NCBI GenBank assembly: GCA_964351985.1
Contig: CAYGPR010000001.1
Coordinates: forward strand, 1 to 64,000
Direction: 5' to 3'
DNA length: 64,000 bases
Origin: Meishania sp964351985
GTDB lineage: Bacteria > Bacteroidota > Bacteroidia > Flavobacteriales > Flavobacteriaceae
Below are positions 36,144-45,222 of this stretch, in pieces. Numbering within the stretch: the stretch's first letter is position 1; every line of letters begins with the position of its first letter. The notes below the pieces were generated by a model. The model did no database searches and was not told the DNA's origin. It saw only the letters and a list, made by a program, of their open reading frames with translations. Both the position numbers and the translations under genes were made by a program.

Positions 36144-37256
36144 CTATATCAATTCTGCCAGTTCCTTTCCGGCTGTACTGCCAATGGCAATGCCCATTCC
36201 ACCCAATCTTACGCCGCAAAGAACGTTGTTCGAAAGTTGCTTTACAATAGGTCTTTTTTGCTTGCCGACGCCCATAATACCGCTCCATCTGGACTCTATC
36301 TCAAAAGGAGTGTCGGGCAAGATTACTTCCTTTAGCAAATCTTCCAAGCTAGTTTGAATCAACTGGGTCTTACCGAACACTGTTGTTTCTTCACCTATGA
36401 AATCAAGGTTTCTACCACCACCAAGAAGAATTCGCCCATCGATATTCCTGAAATAATAATACCCTTCAACCAGATGAAAGGCTCCCTTGATATGTAAATT
36501 TGGAATTGGTTTGGTTATCAGTACCTGTGCCCGGGCCGGTCGCACATCTTGGTTCACTAATTGTGAAGCAAATCCGTTCGTAGCAATAAAGAGTTTTTTG
36601 GTCTTAAAGTCGAATATGTTGGTCTTTACCGCTACTTGGTCTTCTAAATCGGAAAATTCCTCGACTGTTACCGAATTCAAAATGTTGATGCTACCATATC
36701 GTGTTTTTTGCAATAGTGTCTCCATGAGTTTCCCGGTATCCAACTGTCCTTCGAAAATATGGGAAACATAGTTCTCTTGGATTTTTTTAAAGCCATTGGC
36801 ATCTTGAGTTTTTTGAAAGGGGAAATCCCCAAAAACAGGTTTCAATAGGTCATTCACATATTTTAGCTGCTCAAGACAATTTTCATATAGTTCGCTATTT
36901 GATCGCAAGAACATTTCGTGACCCGCATAACATTGAAAATCAATGTTGACATCACTTAGATTTTGACGTAACAGTTGAATGCCTTCCCATCTTTTTTTTA
37001 CGAGCTGTAAGACTTCCTCTTCAGAATGATTTTTTAAATCGGAAAGTATTTCAGAAATACTTCCAAAACAAGCAAACCCTGCATTTTTAGTACTCGCACC
37101 CTGGGGCAGTATTCCTTTTTCCAAAATCAGTATTTTGGCTTTCGGAAATCGGTTTCTTAGGTTCAGGGCACAGTTTAAACCCACAATACCGCTTCCCACG
37201 ATGGTGAAATCGACGTTTGCGAGCCAAGTCTTATATTCCCAATAACTTAGGTTCAT
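36144..37256 (-). CDS. FAD-dependent oxidoreductase (DAO type)
   Basis: About 370 residues from the ATG at 37256. The dinucleotide-binding loop is FTIVGSGIVGLNCAL near residue 20, then the ILEKGILPQGASTKNAG segment, in which the Ser-Thr-Lys-Asn resembles the DAO FAD-contact motif, and the C-terminal GGMGIAIGSTAGKELAEL. This is the D-amino-acid oxidase/glycine oxidase-like group, which oxidises amines or alpha-hydroxy acids with FAD. The substrate is unknown. It is probably transcribed alone; accC lies upstream with 44 bp between. Confidence 0.85.
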   Translation of the reverse strand: MNLSYWEYKTWLANVDFTIVGSGIVGLNCALNLRNRFPKAKILILEKGILPQGASTKNAGFACFGSISEILSDLKNHSEEEVLQLVKKRWEGIQLLRQNLSDVNIDFQCYAGHEMFLRSNSELYENCLEQLKYVNDLLKPVFGDFPFQKTQDANGFKKIQENYVSHIFEGQLDTGKLMETLLQKTRYGSINILNSVTVEEFSDLEDQVAVKTNIFDFKTKKLFIATNGFASQLVNQDVRPARAQVLITKPIPNLHIKGAFHLVEGYYYFRNIDGRILLGGGRNLDFIGEETTVFGKTQLIQTSLEDLLKEVILPDTPFEIESRWSGIMGVGKQKRPIVKQLSNNVLCGVRLGGMGIAIGSTAGKELAELI

Positions 37257-37300
37257 ATTGAGTAACAAAAAACTCCAGCTCGATGGCTGGAGTCTATATT

Positions 37301-38653
37301 CTATTCTTCCGGCTGAAGATCCATTTTGAAATCCTCCATGAATTTAGTGGTGTAGTTACCTGCCAAATAATCTGGGTGGTCCATCAATTGCCTATGAAAG
37401 GGAATTGTGGTTTTTATTCCCTCGATCACAAATTCATCTAAAGCACGTTTCATTTTATTAATTGCCTCTTCACGTGTCTGCGCAGTGGTAATCAATTTGG
37501 CGATCATCGAATCATAGTTCGGCGGTATGGTATACCCACTATAGACATGGGTATCCATTCGTACACCATGACCCCCGGGCGTATGTAGTGTCGTAATTTT
37601 TCCAGGGGAAGGCCTAAAATTGTTGTAGGGGTCTTCGGCATTGATCCTACACTCGATGGAATGTAATTTTGGCGTATAGTTCTTTCCAGAAATAGGTACG
37701 CCTCCAGCAACCAAAATCTGCTCGCGGATCAAGTCATAATCTATTACCTGTTCGGTTATGGGGTGTTCTACCTGAATACGGGTATTCATCTCCATAAAGT
37801 AGAACTTTCTATGTTTATCCACTAAAAACTCTATCGTGCCGGCACCTTCATATTTTATGTACTCCGCAGCCTTTACAGCTGCTTTTCCCATGGCATCACG
37901 AAGCTTATCGGTCATAAACGGAGAAGGAGTCTCTTCGGTCAATTTCTGATGTCTACGCTGAATGGAGCAATCTCGCTCCGATAAGTGACAAGCCTTACCG
38001 TATTGGTCGCCTACCACCTGAATCTCTATATGTCGTGGCTCTTCGATCAATTTTTCCATATACATGGCGCCGTTGCCAAAGGCTGCTGACGCTTCCTTTA
38101 CAGCACTATTGTAAAGTTCCTCCATTTCCTCCTCTTTCCAAACGGCGCGCATTCCCTTGCCGCCACCGCCCGCGGTAGCTTTGATCATCACCGGATAGCC
38201 CATTTTCTTGGCTACCTTTTTGGCATCGGCCACGTCTTTTAACAGTCCGTCGGATCCCGGCACACAGGGTACTCCTGCCGCCTTCATGGTAGCCTTGGCA
38301 GTGGCCTTATCTCCCATTTTATCAATTTGGTCGCCAGATGCTCCAATAAATTTAATATCGTGTTCGGCACAAATTCTTGAGAACTTCGCGTTTTCAGAAA
38401 GAAAACCGTAGCCAGGGTGAATGGCATCGGCATTGGTAATCTCGGCAGCCGCGATGATATTCGGTATTTTAAGATACGATTCACTGCTGGCGGCAGGTCC
38501 GATACAGACCGCTTCGTCGGCAAAACGAACGTGAAGACTTTCTTCGTCTGCCTTAGAATAGACCGCAACCGTTTTTATACCCATCTCTTTACAAGTACGT
38601 ATTACACGCAATGCTATCTCACCTCGATTCGCTATCAGTATTTTTTTGAACAT
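37301..38653 (-). CDS. accC: Acetyl-CoA carboxylase, biotin carboxylase subunit
   Basis: About 450 residues from the ATG at 38653 (MFKKILIANRGEIALRV). ATP-grasp motifs are clear: KATAGGGGKGMR is the glycine-rich loop, ACHLSERDCSIQRRHQK binds bicarbonate and biotin, and EMNTRIQVEHPITE carries the catalytic Glu and Arg. It carboxylates biotin on AccB with ATP and bicarbonate, the first step in fatty acid synthesis. It is downstream of accB and fabH in the same direction. The carboxyltransferase genes are not in the window. Confidence 0.96.
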   Translation of the reverse strand: MFKKILIANRGEIALRVIRTCKEMGIKTVAVYSKADEESLHVRFADEAVCIGPAASSESYLKIPNIIAAAEITNADAIHPGYGFLSENAKFSRICAEHDIKFIGASGDQIDKMGDKATAKATMKAAGVPCVPGSDGLLKDVADAKKVAKKMGYPVMIKATAGGGGKGMRAVWKEEEMEELYNSAVKEASAAFGNGAMYMEKLIEEPRHIEIQVVGDQYGKACHLSERDCSIQRRHQKLTEETPSPFMTDKLRDAMGKAAVKAAEYIKYEGAGTIEFLVDKHRKFYFMEMNTRIQVEHPITEQVIDYDLIREQILVAGGVPISGKNYTPKLHSIECRINAEDPYNNFRPSPGKITTLHTPGGHGVRMDTHVYSGYTIPPNYDSMIAKLITTAQTREEAINKMKRALDEFVIEGIKTTIPFHRQLMDHPDYLAGNYTTKFMEDFKMDLQPEE

Positions 38654-38670
38654 AACTTTTAAAATTAAAA

Positions 38671-38739
38671 GCCAAATTCCAAGCACCAAATTCCAATTTG
38701 GGTCTTTGGAATTTGGGATTTGATATTTGGGATTTCAAA
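38671..38739. repeat. CCAAATTCCA repeats with inverted symmetry between accB and accC
   Basis: Two CCAAATTCCA direct repeats (38672, 38686 region) face TTGGAATTTGG in the second half, so the spacer can fold into an extended hairpin. It lies directly after the accB stop and 18 bp before accC. It is probably a widespread flavobacterial intergenic repeat and may affect mRNA stability. Confidence 0.6.
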
Positions 38740-39228
38740 CTAGGATGGATCCACCAAGAACAACGGTTGGTCAAACTCGACGGGAGAGGAATCTTCGACC
38801 AAAACTTTTACGATCTTGCCCGATACTTCCGATTCTATGTCGTTGAACAACTTCATCGCCTCGATGACACAAAGCACATCTCCCTTATTGATGTCACTAC
38901 CGACCTCGACGAACGACGGTTTATCTGGAGATGGTTTGCGGTAGAATGTTCCGATGATGGGCGACTTGATGGTAATGTATTTTGAATCGTCTTCTTTGGA
39001 TTCCTTCGCCGGTGCATCCGTTGCGGGGTTTTCAGATGTCTGAATCGGTGCCGCCGGAGCAATAGGAGCCTGTGCCATTGGAATCTGTTGTACGTACGTA
39101 GTTTCTGGATGGCTTTCCCCTGAACCGGTCTTGATGGTAATCTTAAGATCTTCCATCTCCAATTTTACCTCGCTTGCCCCTGATTTGGCCACAAACTTGA
39201 TAAGGCTTTGAATGTCTTTAATATCCAT
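38740..39228 (-). CDS. accB: Acetyl-CoA carboxylase biotin carboxyl carrier protein
   Basis: A 162-residue protein. The N-terminal helical part (residues 1-50) is followed by a Pro/Ala-rich flexible linker and then the biotinyl domain, with the biotinylation site VIEAMKLFNDIE. It carries the activated carboxyl group between AccC and the carboxyltransferase. It follows fabH by 31 bp and precedes accC in what looks like one transcription unit. Confidence 0.95.
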   Translation of the reverse strand: MDIKDIQSLIKFVAKSGASEVKLEMEDLKITIKTGSGESHPETTYVQQIPMAQAPIAPAAPIQTSENPATDAPAKESKEDDSKYITIKSPIIGTFYRKPSPDKPSFVEVGSDINKGDVLCVIEAMKLFNDIESEVSGKIVKVLVEDSSPVEFDQPLFLVDPS

Positions 39229-39259
39229 GGAATTTATTTTTGTTTAGCAATTGGTTCTC

Positions 39260-40258
39260 TTATTTTGTATAGGCCCATTTCAAATATATGGATCCCCATG
39301 TAAATCCTCCTCCAAAGGCGGCAAACACCAAGTTATCTCCCTTTTTGAGTTGGTCTTCATAATCGTTTAAAAGTAATGGCAGTGTGGCAGAGGTCGTATT
39401 GCCATACCGCTGAATGTTCATCATTACTTTATCGTTATCGAGCCCCATTCTATTCGCCGTGGCGTCGATGATACGTTTGTTGGCCTGGTGCGGTACCAAC
39501 CAAGATACATCGGTATGATCTAGATTATTACGCTGCATTATCGTTGCGGCGACTTCGGCCATATTCGAAACCGCAAACTTAAAAACCGTTCTTCCGTCTT
39601 GATAAATAAAATGTTTTCTTTCCTTAACGGTCTGGATGGATGCCGGCAACAAAGACCCACCTGCGTCCATACCTAAAAAAGGCCTGCCCGAACCGTCGGC
39701 CCTAAGATACTCGTCCTGTAGTCCCAGCCCTTCTTCATTGGGTTCAAAGAGCACAGCACCGGCACCATCACCGAAAATAATACAGGTCGTTCTATCGGTA
39801 TAATCGATGATCGATGACATTTTATCCGCCCCTATCAAAAGTATTTTTTTATATCTGCCAGACTCTATAAATCCGGCTGCGGTCGACATTCCAAAAAGAA
39901 AACTTGAACAAGCCGCTAACAGATCGTATGCAAAAGCATTTGTGGCGCCGATTTCCGATGCGACGAATGCAGCAGTCGAAGCGACCATACTATCAGGCGT
40001 TGCTGTGGCAACGATTACCAGATCTATTTCCTTTGGATCGACACTGCGTTTTTCGAAAAGATTTTGGACCGCTTTAATCGCCAAATATGAACTACCGGAA
40101 CCTTCTTCGGGTTTTAATATTCTTCTTTCCTTGATTCCGGTTCGTGAGGTAATCCACTCATCATTAGTCTCTACCATACCCTCCAACATCTTGTTGGTCA
40201 ACACAAATTTCGGAACATAGGCCCCTACAGCGGTAATGGCTGCCGATAATTTCCCCAT
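39260..40258 (-). CDS. fabH: 3-oxoacyl-ACP synthase III (FabH)
   Basis: A 332-residue thiolase-fold condensing enzyme. The triad is visible: Cys in LAACSSFLFG, His in VPHQANKRI and Asn in YGNTTSATLP. It starts fatty acid chains by condensing acyl-CoA with malonyl-ACP. It is the first gene of the fabH-accB-accC unit and lies 223 bp downstream of rpmF, separated by a terminator. Confidence 0.94.
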   Translation of the reverse strand: MGKLSAAITAVGAYVPKFVLTNKMLEGMVETNDEWITSRTGIKERRILKPEEGSGSSYLAIKAVQNLFEKRSVDPKEIDLVIVATATPDSMVASTAAFVASEIGATNAFAYDLLAACSSFLFGMSTAAGFIESGRYKKILLIGADKMSSIIDYTDRTTCIIFGDGAGAVLFEPNEEGLGLQDEYLRADGSGRPFLGMDAGGSLLPASIQTVKERKHFIYQDGRTVFKFAVSNMAEVAATIMQRNNLDHTDVSWLVPHQANKRIIDATANRMGLDNDKVMMNIQRYGNTTSATLPLLLNDYEDQLKKGDNLVFAAFGGGFTWGSIYLKWAYTK

Positions 40259-40427
40259 TCTAAAGTTAATTTTAGACCAAAAAGCCTTTAAAAATGCTTC
40301 AAAAGTCGGGAAAATTAGTGATTTTTCAACACTTTTTAATGAAAAACACCACTTATTGGAGCATTTTGATTCTAACTTGATGGTTAAGTACTAACTGGCC
40401 GTATTTTTTAGTTTACATTATCATAAA

Positions 40428-40460
40428 ACAAAAAAACTCCCGCTTTTTACAGCGGGAGTC
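40428..40460 (-). terminator. Terminator after rpmF
   Basis: On the minus strand ACTCCCGCT / AGCGGGAGT folds around a 6-nt loop and is followed by a run of Ts. It comes about 20 bp after the rpmF stop, so the rpmF transcript largely ends before fabH. Confidence 0.85.
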
Positions 40461-40481
40461 GTATTTGATTTTATTCTTTAT

Positions 40482-40679
40482 CTACGCCTCAACTTCCTCG
40501 GTCTTATCAATCAAGACCTGACCTTTATAATATAATTTTCCCTCGTGCCAATGCGCCCTGTGGTACAAATGCATTTCGCCAGTAGTTGGGTCCGTTGCCA
40601 ATGTAGGTGCTACGGCTTTATAGTGCGTTCTTCTTTTATCCCTTCTGGTCCTTGATATTTTTCTTTTAGGATGTGCCAT
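40482..40679 (-). CDS. rpmF: 50S ribosomal protein L32
   Basis: A 65-residue ribosomal protein. The basic N-terminus MAHPKRKISRTRRDKRRTHY is the L32 signature. The zinc Cys pairs of some L32 types are absent, which is normal for the Cys-less variant. It follows the DUF177 gene by 6 bp, the usual yceD-rpmF order. Confidence 0.96.
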   Translation of the reverse strand: MAHPKRKISRTRRDKRRTHYKAVAPTLATDPTTGEMHLYHRAHWHEGKLYYKGQVLIDKTEEVEA

Positions 40680-40685
40680 TGTAAA

Positions 40686-41216
40686 TTATTTATCCGTTAA
40701 TAGTTTTTTTAAAGCATCCCATCGGGGATCATTATCTTCTTTATTTTCTCTTGATTCTTTTGGTTGTAGCGCCTTTAGCCTATCCAATACTTCCGATTGT
40801 AAAGTGCCATCGGCAATACCTGGGTGCACTCTTTTCTGCGGAACGGCCAAAACCAACATCTCGTAAACGTATTGTGCGATGTTAACCTGATGTTCGCCAT
40901 GGGGAATAATCAATATTTCGTCGTCATCGTCATTGAAATTATCCCCGAATTTCACGACCAGTTCTAATTCGGCCTCGATCGGTTGATCATACGCTTCGCT
41001 CGAAATATCACAATTGACATTCACCGTACCCTTGGCATGAAATTCCAATTCGAGCATCGTACTCGTCTTGTTCAATTGCACGTTCAAATCGATATTAGTA
41101 TCGTTGAATTCATCGTACCCAAAAGATTCAAAGAACTTGTTTTCGATTACGTAATCAAATTGGTGTTTTCCTTGCTTCAACCCCGAGAAAGGAATACTGT
41201 ATTCCTTATGCTTCAT
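40686..41216 (-). CDS. DUF177 (YceD-like) protein
   Basis: A 176-residue protein of the DUF177 family, upstream of rpmF as in most bacteria. In related organisms YceD influences 23S rRNA maturation. Nucleic-acid- or metal-binding residues of the family include a Cys in VNCDISSEAYDQPI; the acidic stretch NFNDDDDEILIIPHGE is typical. The product is expected in the cytoplasm with the ribosome-assembly machinery. Confidence 0.9.
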   Translation of the reverse strand: MKHKEYSIPFSGLKQGKHQFDYVIENKFFESFGYDEFNDTNIDLNVQLNKTSTMLELEFHAKGTVNVNCDISSEAYDQPIEAELELVVKFGDNFNDDDDEILIIPHGEHQVNIAQYVYEMLVLAVPQKRVHPGIADGTLQSEVLDRLKALQPKESRENKEDNDPRWDALKKLLTDK

Positions 41217-41284
41217 CCTTTACAACACTAATTTAACGTAAACACCTTTTTAATAAGGCTTGCCAGCCGTCAAGAAGGCGGGTG

Positions 41285-41314
41285 CAAAGATACTATTATT
41301 TTGATAAATGCCAA
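41285..41314 (-). promoter_or_regulatory. Promoter of DUF177-rpmF (TTG n19 TATCTTTG)
   Basis: On the minus strand TATCTTTG (41292-41285) is a perfect TAnnTTTG -7 box, with TTG (41314-41312) 19 nt upstream. It lies 69 bp before the DUF177 start. Confidence 0.65.
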
Positions 41315-41384
41315 TTTATAGAAAGTAAAATAACAGTAGATGAATGAATTTACAAGATTGAAGCGCTATCTCAATTTACATCAA

Positions 41385-42431
41385 TTACCGCCTGACCCGT
41401 TGTTTCTGCAAAACGTTCTCGGTCAGTTCTTTATATTCCTGCCTATTTCTAAAAATACTAAGTGCGGTAAATACGGCTTCTTTGAATGAACTATGATCCG
41501 CTTTTCCCTTTCCCGCAATTTCATAGGCCGTGCCATGATCAGGGGAAGTTCGAACTTTTGAAAGGCCTGCTGTGAAATTCACCCCTTTGCCAAAAGATAG
41601 GGTCTTGAACGGAATCAGCCCTTGGTCGTGATAGGCCGCCAAAATCGCATCAAAATTCTTATAGGAGTCGGAACCGAAAAAACTATCCGCAGAATACGGT
41701 CCAAAGACCAAATGTCCGGCATCGGACATTTCTTTTATGACGGGCTTCAGAATTTCATCATCTTCTTTACCAATGACACCGTTATCGCCACTATGGGGGT
41801 TGATTCCCAAAAGGGCAACCTTAGGCCTTCGGATACCAAAATCCATCTCCAACGATTTTTCGATGGTGCGTACTTTGGTGCGAATTAAGATGGGGTTGAT
41901 GGCCGCGGGGGCATCTTTTACCGCAACATGATCCGTAAGTAATCCGATTTTCAATCCATCGGTCACCATGAACATTAGGCTTTCGCCTTCGAGTTCTTGG
42001 GCTAGATAATCGGTGTGGCCAGGGAATTTGAAATCATCGGTCTGTATATTGTTCTTGTTGATGGGCGCAGTTACCAAGACATCTATTTCGTCTTTTTTTA
42101 GGGCTTTCACAGCCGCTTTTAGGGATTTCAGCGCGTAGTCTCCTGCTTCTTCCGTGACCTCTCCGAACTGAATCTTCGGAACTTCCTTCCAGACATTGAC
42201 TACATTGACCTTGTTATCTAAAGCACTTGAGGCTTCCTGCACCCCATTAAAGGGAATCTCAAGGCCAAATGTATTCAGCTGGTGCGAAACAGTCTTGTTC
42301 GAGGCAAAAATTACAGGGGTGCAAAAATCGAGCATGCGAGAATCTTCAAAGGTCTTAAGGATGACTTCGCATCCGATACCGTTCAAGTCGCCCACGGATA
42401 TCCCCAGTTTTATTTTGGCATTTTCGTGCAT
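41385..42431 (-). CDS. pdxA: 4-hydroxythreonine-4-phosphate dehydrogenase
   Basis: A 348-residue enzyme of pyridoxal phosphate synthesis (DXP-dependent route). GISVGDLNGIGCEV opens the protein; PGHTDYLA, the metal His in LTDHVAVK, PHSGDNG and YHDQGLIPFK and SPDHGTA (catalytic and metal ligands) are all visible. The reaction oxidises the substrate with NAD+ and releases CO2. The gene is monocistronic or heads a unit; ribE diverges from it. Confidence 0.95.
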   Translation of the reverse strand: MHENAKIKLGISVGDLNGIGCEVILKTFEDSRMLDFCTPVIFASNKTVSHQLNTFGLEIPFNGVQEASSALDNKVNVVNVWKEVPKIQFGEVTEEAGDYALKSLKAAVKALKKDEIDVLVTAPINKNNIQTDDFKFPGHTDYLAQELEGESLMFMVTDGLKIGLLTDHVAVKDAPAAINPILIRTKVRTIEKSLEMDFGIRRPKVALLGINPHSGDNGVIGKEDDEILKPVIKEMSDAGHLVFGPYSADSFFGSDSYKNFDAILAAYHDQGLIPFKTLSFGKGVNFTAGLSKVRTSPDHGTAYEIAGKGKADHSSFKEAVFTALSIFRNRQEYKELTENVLQKQRVRR

Positions 42432-42447
42432 TATATCTTTACCTTTG
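42414..42447 (+). promoter_or_regulatory. Candidate ribE promoter (TTTG n22 TACCTTTG)
   Basis: TTTG at 42414-42417 and TACCTTTG at 42440-42447, overlapping the pdxA start on the other strand. The spacing is slightly long (22 nt). Confidence 0.45.
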
Positions 42448-42510
42448 TAGCTCCCTGAAATCGTTTTTGGCGATTTCGACCTCCCTAAAAAGGAGGGGTG
42501 CGGGGAACTA
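42448..42510 (+). other. ribE leader with two short hairpins
   Basis: The 120-nt ribE leader contains GAAATCG/CGATTTC and CCTCC.../...GGAGG stems. It does not match the conserved FMN-riboswitch fold, which needs more conserved sequence than this. It may be an intergenic repeat. Confidence 0.35.
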
Positions 42511-42567
42511 AATTAATCGATCAAATAAAAATTGGCCGACCACAAAACTACTTAATTTAAATCGAAG

Positions 42568-43152
42568 ATGTTTACGGGAATCATTGAAACTTTGGGTGAG
42601 GTAGGCAAACTGAATCGCGAGGGCAGCAATCTTCACATAACTGTAAAATCGACATTTGCCAACGAACTGAAAATCGATCAGAGTGTTGCCCATAATGGAG
42701 TATGTCTCACCGTGGTTTCTTTGAATGAAGACACCTATACTGTGACGGCAATCGATGAAACCTTGCAAAAAACCAATCTAGGGAATCTCATAGTTGGGGA
42801 CAAGCTAAATCTGGAACGTGCAATGATTTTGGGAAATCGTCTTGACGGCCATATCGTTCAAGGCCATGTGGATCAGACCGGAACGTGCACAAAAATCGAA
42901 GAAAAAAACGGAAGCTGGGTTTTCTCTTTCGAATATGATGCCTCAAAAAATAACCCGACCATTGAAAAGGGGTCAATAACCGTTGACGGAACCAGTTTAA
43001 CGGTAGTCAATTCAGAAAAGCATGCCTTCAGCGTTGCCATAATTCCGTACACTTATGAACATACACGATTTCACACCTATGAGGTGGGAACCGAGGTCAA
43101 CTTAGAATTTGATGTCATCGGAAAATATGTCGCGAAACTCATGTCACACTGA
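42568..43152 (+). CDS. ribE: Riboflavin synthase alpha subunit
   Basis: A 194-residue protein with two tandem lumazine-binding domains. The opening MFTGIIETLGEV is diagnostic, the first half has NGVCLTV and the second DGTSLTVVN, and the C-terminus is a helix (VNLEFDVIGKYVAKLM) of the trimer. It dismutates two 6,7-dimethyl-8-ribityllumazine molecules to riboflavin. No other riboflavin gene lies nearby. A repeat-like half palindrome follows directly after the stop. Confidence 0.95.
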   Translation: MFTGIIETLGEVGKLNREGSNLHITVKSTFANELKIDQSVAHNGVCLTVVSLNEDTYTVTAIDETLQKTNLGNLIVGDKLNLERAMILGNRLDGHIVQGHVDQTGTCTKIEEKNGSWVFSFEYDASKNNPTIEKGSITVDGTSLTVVNSEKHAFSVAIIPYTYEHTRFHTYEVGTEVNLEFDVIGKYVAKLMSH

Positions 43153-43178
43153 ATACTTCGACTGCGCTCAGACTGATA
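43153..43178. repeat. Half copy of the palindromic repeat
   Basis: Contains ACTTCGACTGCGCTCAG, matching the right arm of the 61-bp palindromes at 15.6 and 16.3 kb. It fills the gap between ribE and the CP-ATP-grasp gene. Confidence 0.5.
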
Positions 43179-44375
43179 TTAATCCTCAAAAAAACTAATC
43201 GAAGAACCGATCCAAGTATCCTCGGTCAAATGTGAAACGTTAATAAGCCCACCTTTGCCCATGCGGGTCAAATTGATTACCGGTTTAAGTTTGTTTTTCT
43301 CAGGATCCAATACGTAAAGAATTCGCAATTCAACTTTAGAATTTTTTTCTGAATTAGTTTTAATCAATGGGGCATAGTTCACTTTACTTTGAAGTAAATA
43401 GTTTTGCTTGTCATCGATTTTATCCACAATCTCTTGGCTCGGATTAAGCTCGATGCCTTGTCCCGCAAATGAAAATAGGGGTTTTAGAACAAACTTGCTA
43501 AAATCCAAATCTTTTGGAATATCGTTTAAATAATATGATTTCGGAATATATTCATGTTCAAGCATGGGCATGATACACTTTGAGATCATAAAGAACCAAT
43601 CGGGGTGGGTAACCCAATCTGCATCTACCTCATCAAAAAGATTGAAGTTCGTTTTGATGTCCTTTAATCGCTGCATATCATCGAAAATAACACGGTTATA
43701 GATGCGGTGAATCGGAATTTTTTTACCGTTCTTCTCATAGAAAAGTTTCGTGCCTTCCTTGATAACTTTTGTAATACACACTACTTCGATGCCCAATTTC
43801 TTCTGTGTAGCCCAAAAGTCGATTCTGGTTTTTTGCTTTTCTGGGAACAATTCCATTAAAATTACATTTTCAGGATGTTCTTCTCCCAGTATTGTTTTAT
43901 TGACCATTTCAAAATAACCATCCTCGTCAAGGTTGTCTAAAAAATAATGGAACCCATTTGACGAAAGACCGGGGTAATTTTTTAGAAATGCCTTCCCTAA
44001 AAAGGGCTGATAATACATTAATGACGGAAACGCTTGAAGTTCAATAAGTTGGGGTGTTATATTGCCCTCTGAATCGTCACAGAGTCCAAAATCGATTGCT
44101 AAGAAGTGAGGTTTCCCCAATGGGCTCGGCGACTGCAGATGCTTTGGCATGAATCGTTCACGTATGGCATCCATATCGAGCTTCCATATTTGATCAAGAA
44201 TACTCTCACAGGCATCGAAAACTTTGTTTTTGATATCCTTACTGATAAAAACAGGGGTTTCCGATATGCGAAAGGCACAACGCTCGCCCAAAGTTTCTTC
44301 AATCTCGTTTTGGAGTTCTTCATAATACTCCTGTTTGAAATTAGTGTTGAATGCCTCTCGGACTTCCTTTATCAT
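43179..44375 (-). CDS. Circularly permuted ATP-grasp-like protein
   Basis: A 398-residue protein I read as an ATP-grasp ligase of the circularly permuted type. The segments HFLAIDFGL and PQLIELQAFPSLMYY in the N-terminal half, RIDFWATQKKLGI and KKIPIHRIYNRV in the middle, and the glycine loop KPLFSFAGQGI (residues 298-308) followed by VELRILYVLD are in the order of CP-ATP-grasp proteins, though no family is certain. It would make an amide or ester with ATP. Its start overlaps the glutamine amidotransferase by 4 nt (ATGA), so translation is coupled. It is the last gene of the amide-ligase cluster. Confidence 0.7.
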   Translation of the reverse strand: MIKEVREAFNTNFKQEYYEELQNEIEETLGERCAFRISETPVFISKDIKNKVFDACESILDQIWKLDMDAIRERFMPKHLQSPSPLGKPHFLAIDFGLCDDSEGNITPQLIELQAFPSLMYYQPFLGKAFLKNYPGLSSNGFHYFLDNLDEDGYFEMVNKTILGEEHPENVILMELFPEKQKTRIDFWATQKKLGIEVVCITKVIKEGTKLFYEKNGKKIPIHRIYNRVIFDDMQRLKDIKTNFNLFDEVDADWVTHPDWFFMISKCIMPMLEHEYIPKSYYLNDIPKDLDFSKFVLKPLFSFAGQGIELNPSQEIVDKIDDKQNYLLQSKVNYAPLIKTNSEKNSKVELRILYVLDPEKNKLKPVINLTRMGKGGLINVSHLTEDTWIGSSISFFED

Positions 44376-45208
44376 ACGGAGATTAATTTAGATTGGTCAA
44401 TGGTGTCTGCTGCTTGCTGTAAAAAACGTGGAATTATGGTATGGTTCGTTTTCATGATCTTGTCATTATCATCGAGATGCTCGATCATATCAAAATATTT
44501 CTTTTTACCGTGCTTTTTTATAATCTGGGCACGTTTTTCCTCTTCACTGAAATGGCGTAACATACCCTCTGCATCAGCTTCGGGATGAAACTGAACCCCG
44601 AATATTTCATTCGAGAAACGAATGGCCATGACCGCCCGTTCCAAAGGTACATTAGGACGAATCTTTTCTCTGCATAGCACTTTGCCGTCTAAGGTATCCA
44701 ATTTCCATTCTTGCGGACCAACGACTTGATAGTCGCGAGAATCGACGGCATAAAAAGGATTGTCAAGGCCTTCGAACAATGTTTCACGTTCCCCGATCAA
44801 CGTCTTGTAAATAGGAAGAATACCGAAAGAGGTCGATCTTCTTTTTGTAACTCTTGCCAAATCCCAATGCAGACATGCCAATTGAAAGGAATGACAGATC
44901 AAGAACAAATGTTTTTTGTTAGGATGCGAAAGATTGTGTTTCAACAAATCGTCCAAAAGTCCGAAATATTTAGTTTCCCATACTTCCCCTGAAATCAGGG
45001 GAGACCCTGGCCCACCAGAAGATAGATAGATGTCATAATCCTCAAGACTTGGAACCTCTTCATTGACCCTGACTTCAAAAACATCATAATGTCCCTCGAT
45101 TCCATCCTTTGCCAAAAATTCACCTGCCAACATTTTGATGCATCGCATACCCTCGTTGGGGTGGCCCGCATTCATATCCAATATTGCAATTTTGTAGGTA
45201 TTTTGCAT
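44372..45208 (-). CDS. Class I glutamine amidotransferase-like protein
   Basis: A 278-residue protein with a type 1 glutamine amidotransferase fold. SSGGPGSP provides the oxyanion region, LFLICHSFQLAC the nucleophile Cys, and GVQFHPEAD the His and Glu of the triad. It could release ammonia from glutamine or hydrolyse a gamma-glutamyl bond. It follows the GCS2-type ligase gene by 167 bp and overlaps the CP-ATP-grasp gene by 4 nt. A gamma-Glu-peptide hydrolase of the PuuD type is another possibility. Confidence 0.85.
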   Translation of the reverse strand: MQNTYKIAILDMNAGHPNEGMRCIKMLAGEFLAKDGIEGHYDVFEVRVNEEVPSLEDYDIYLSSGGPGSPLISGEVWETKYFGLLDDLLKHNLSHPNKKHLFLICHSFQLACLHWDLARVTKRRSTSFGILPIYKTLIGERETLFEGLDNPFYAVDSRDYQVVGPQEWKLDTLDGKVLCREKIRPNVPLERAVMAIRFSNEIFGVQFHPEADAEGMLRHFSEEEKRAQIIKKHGKKKYFDMIEHLDDNDKIMKTNHTIIPRFLQQAADTIDQSKLISV

Positions 45209-45222
45209 CTCCTTTTTTTATT

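Noticed and set aside
38671..38739. CRISPR-like array
   Set aside because: Only short repeats with inverted symmetry and no spacers of constant length.
42448..42567. FMN riboswitch upstream of ribE
   Set aside because: The leader has two hairpins but not the conserved segments of the FMN element; the sequence resembles a spacer repeat.
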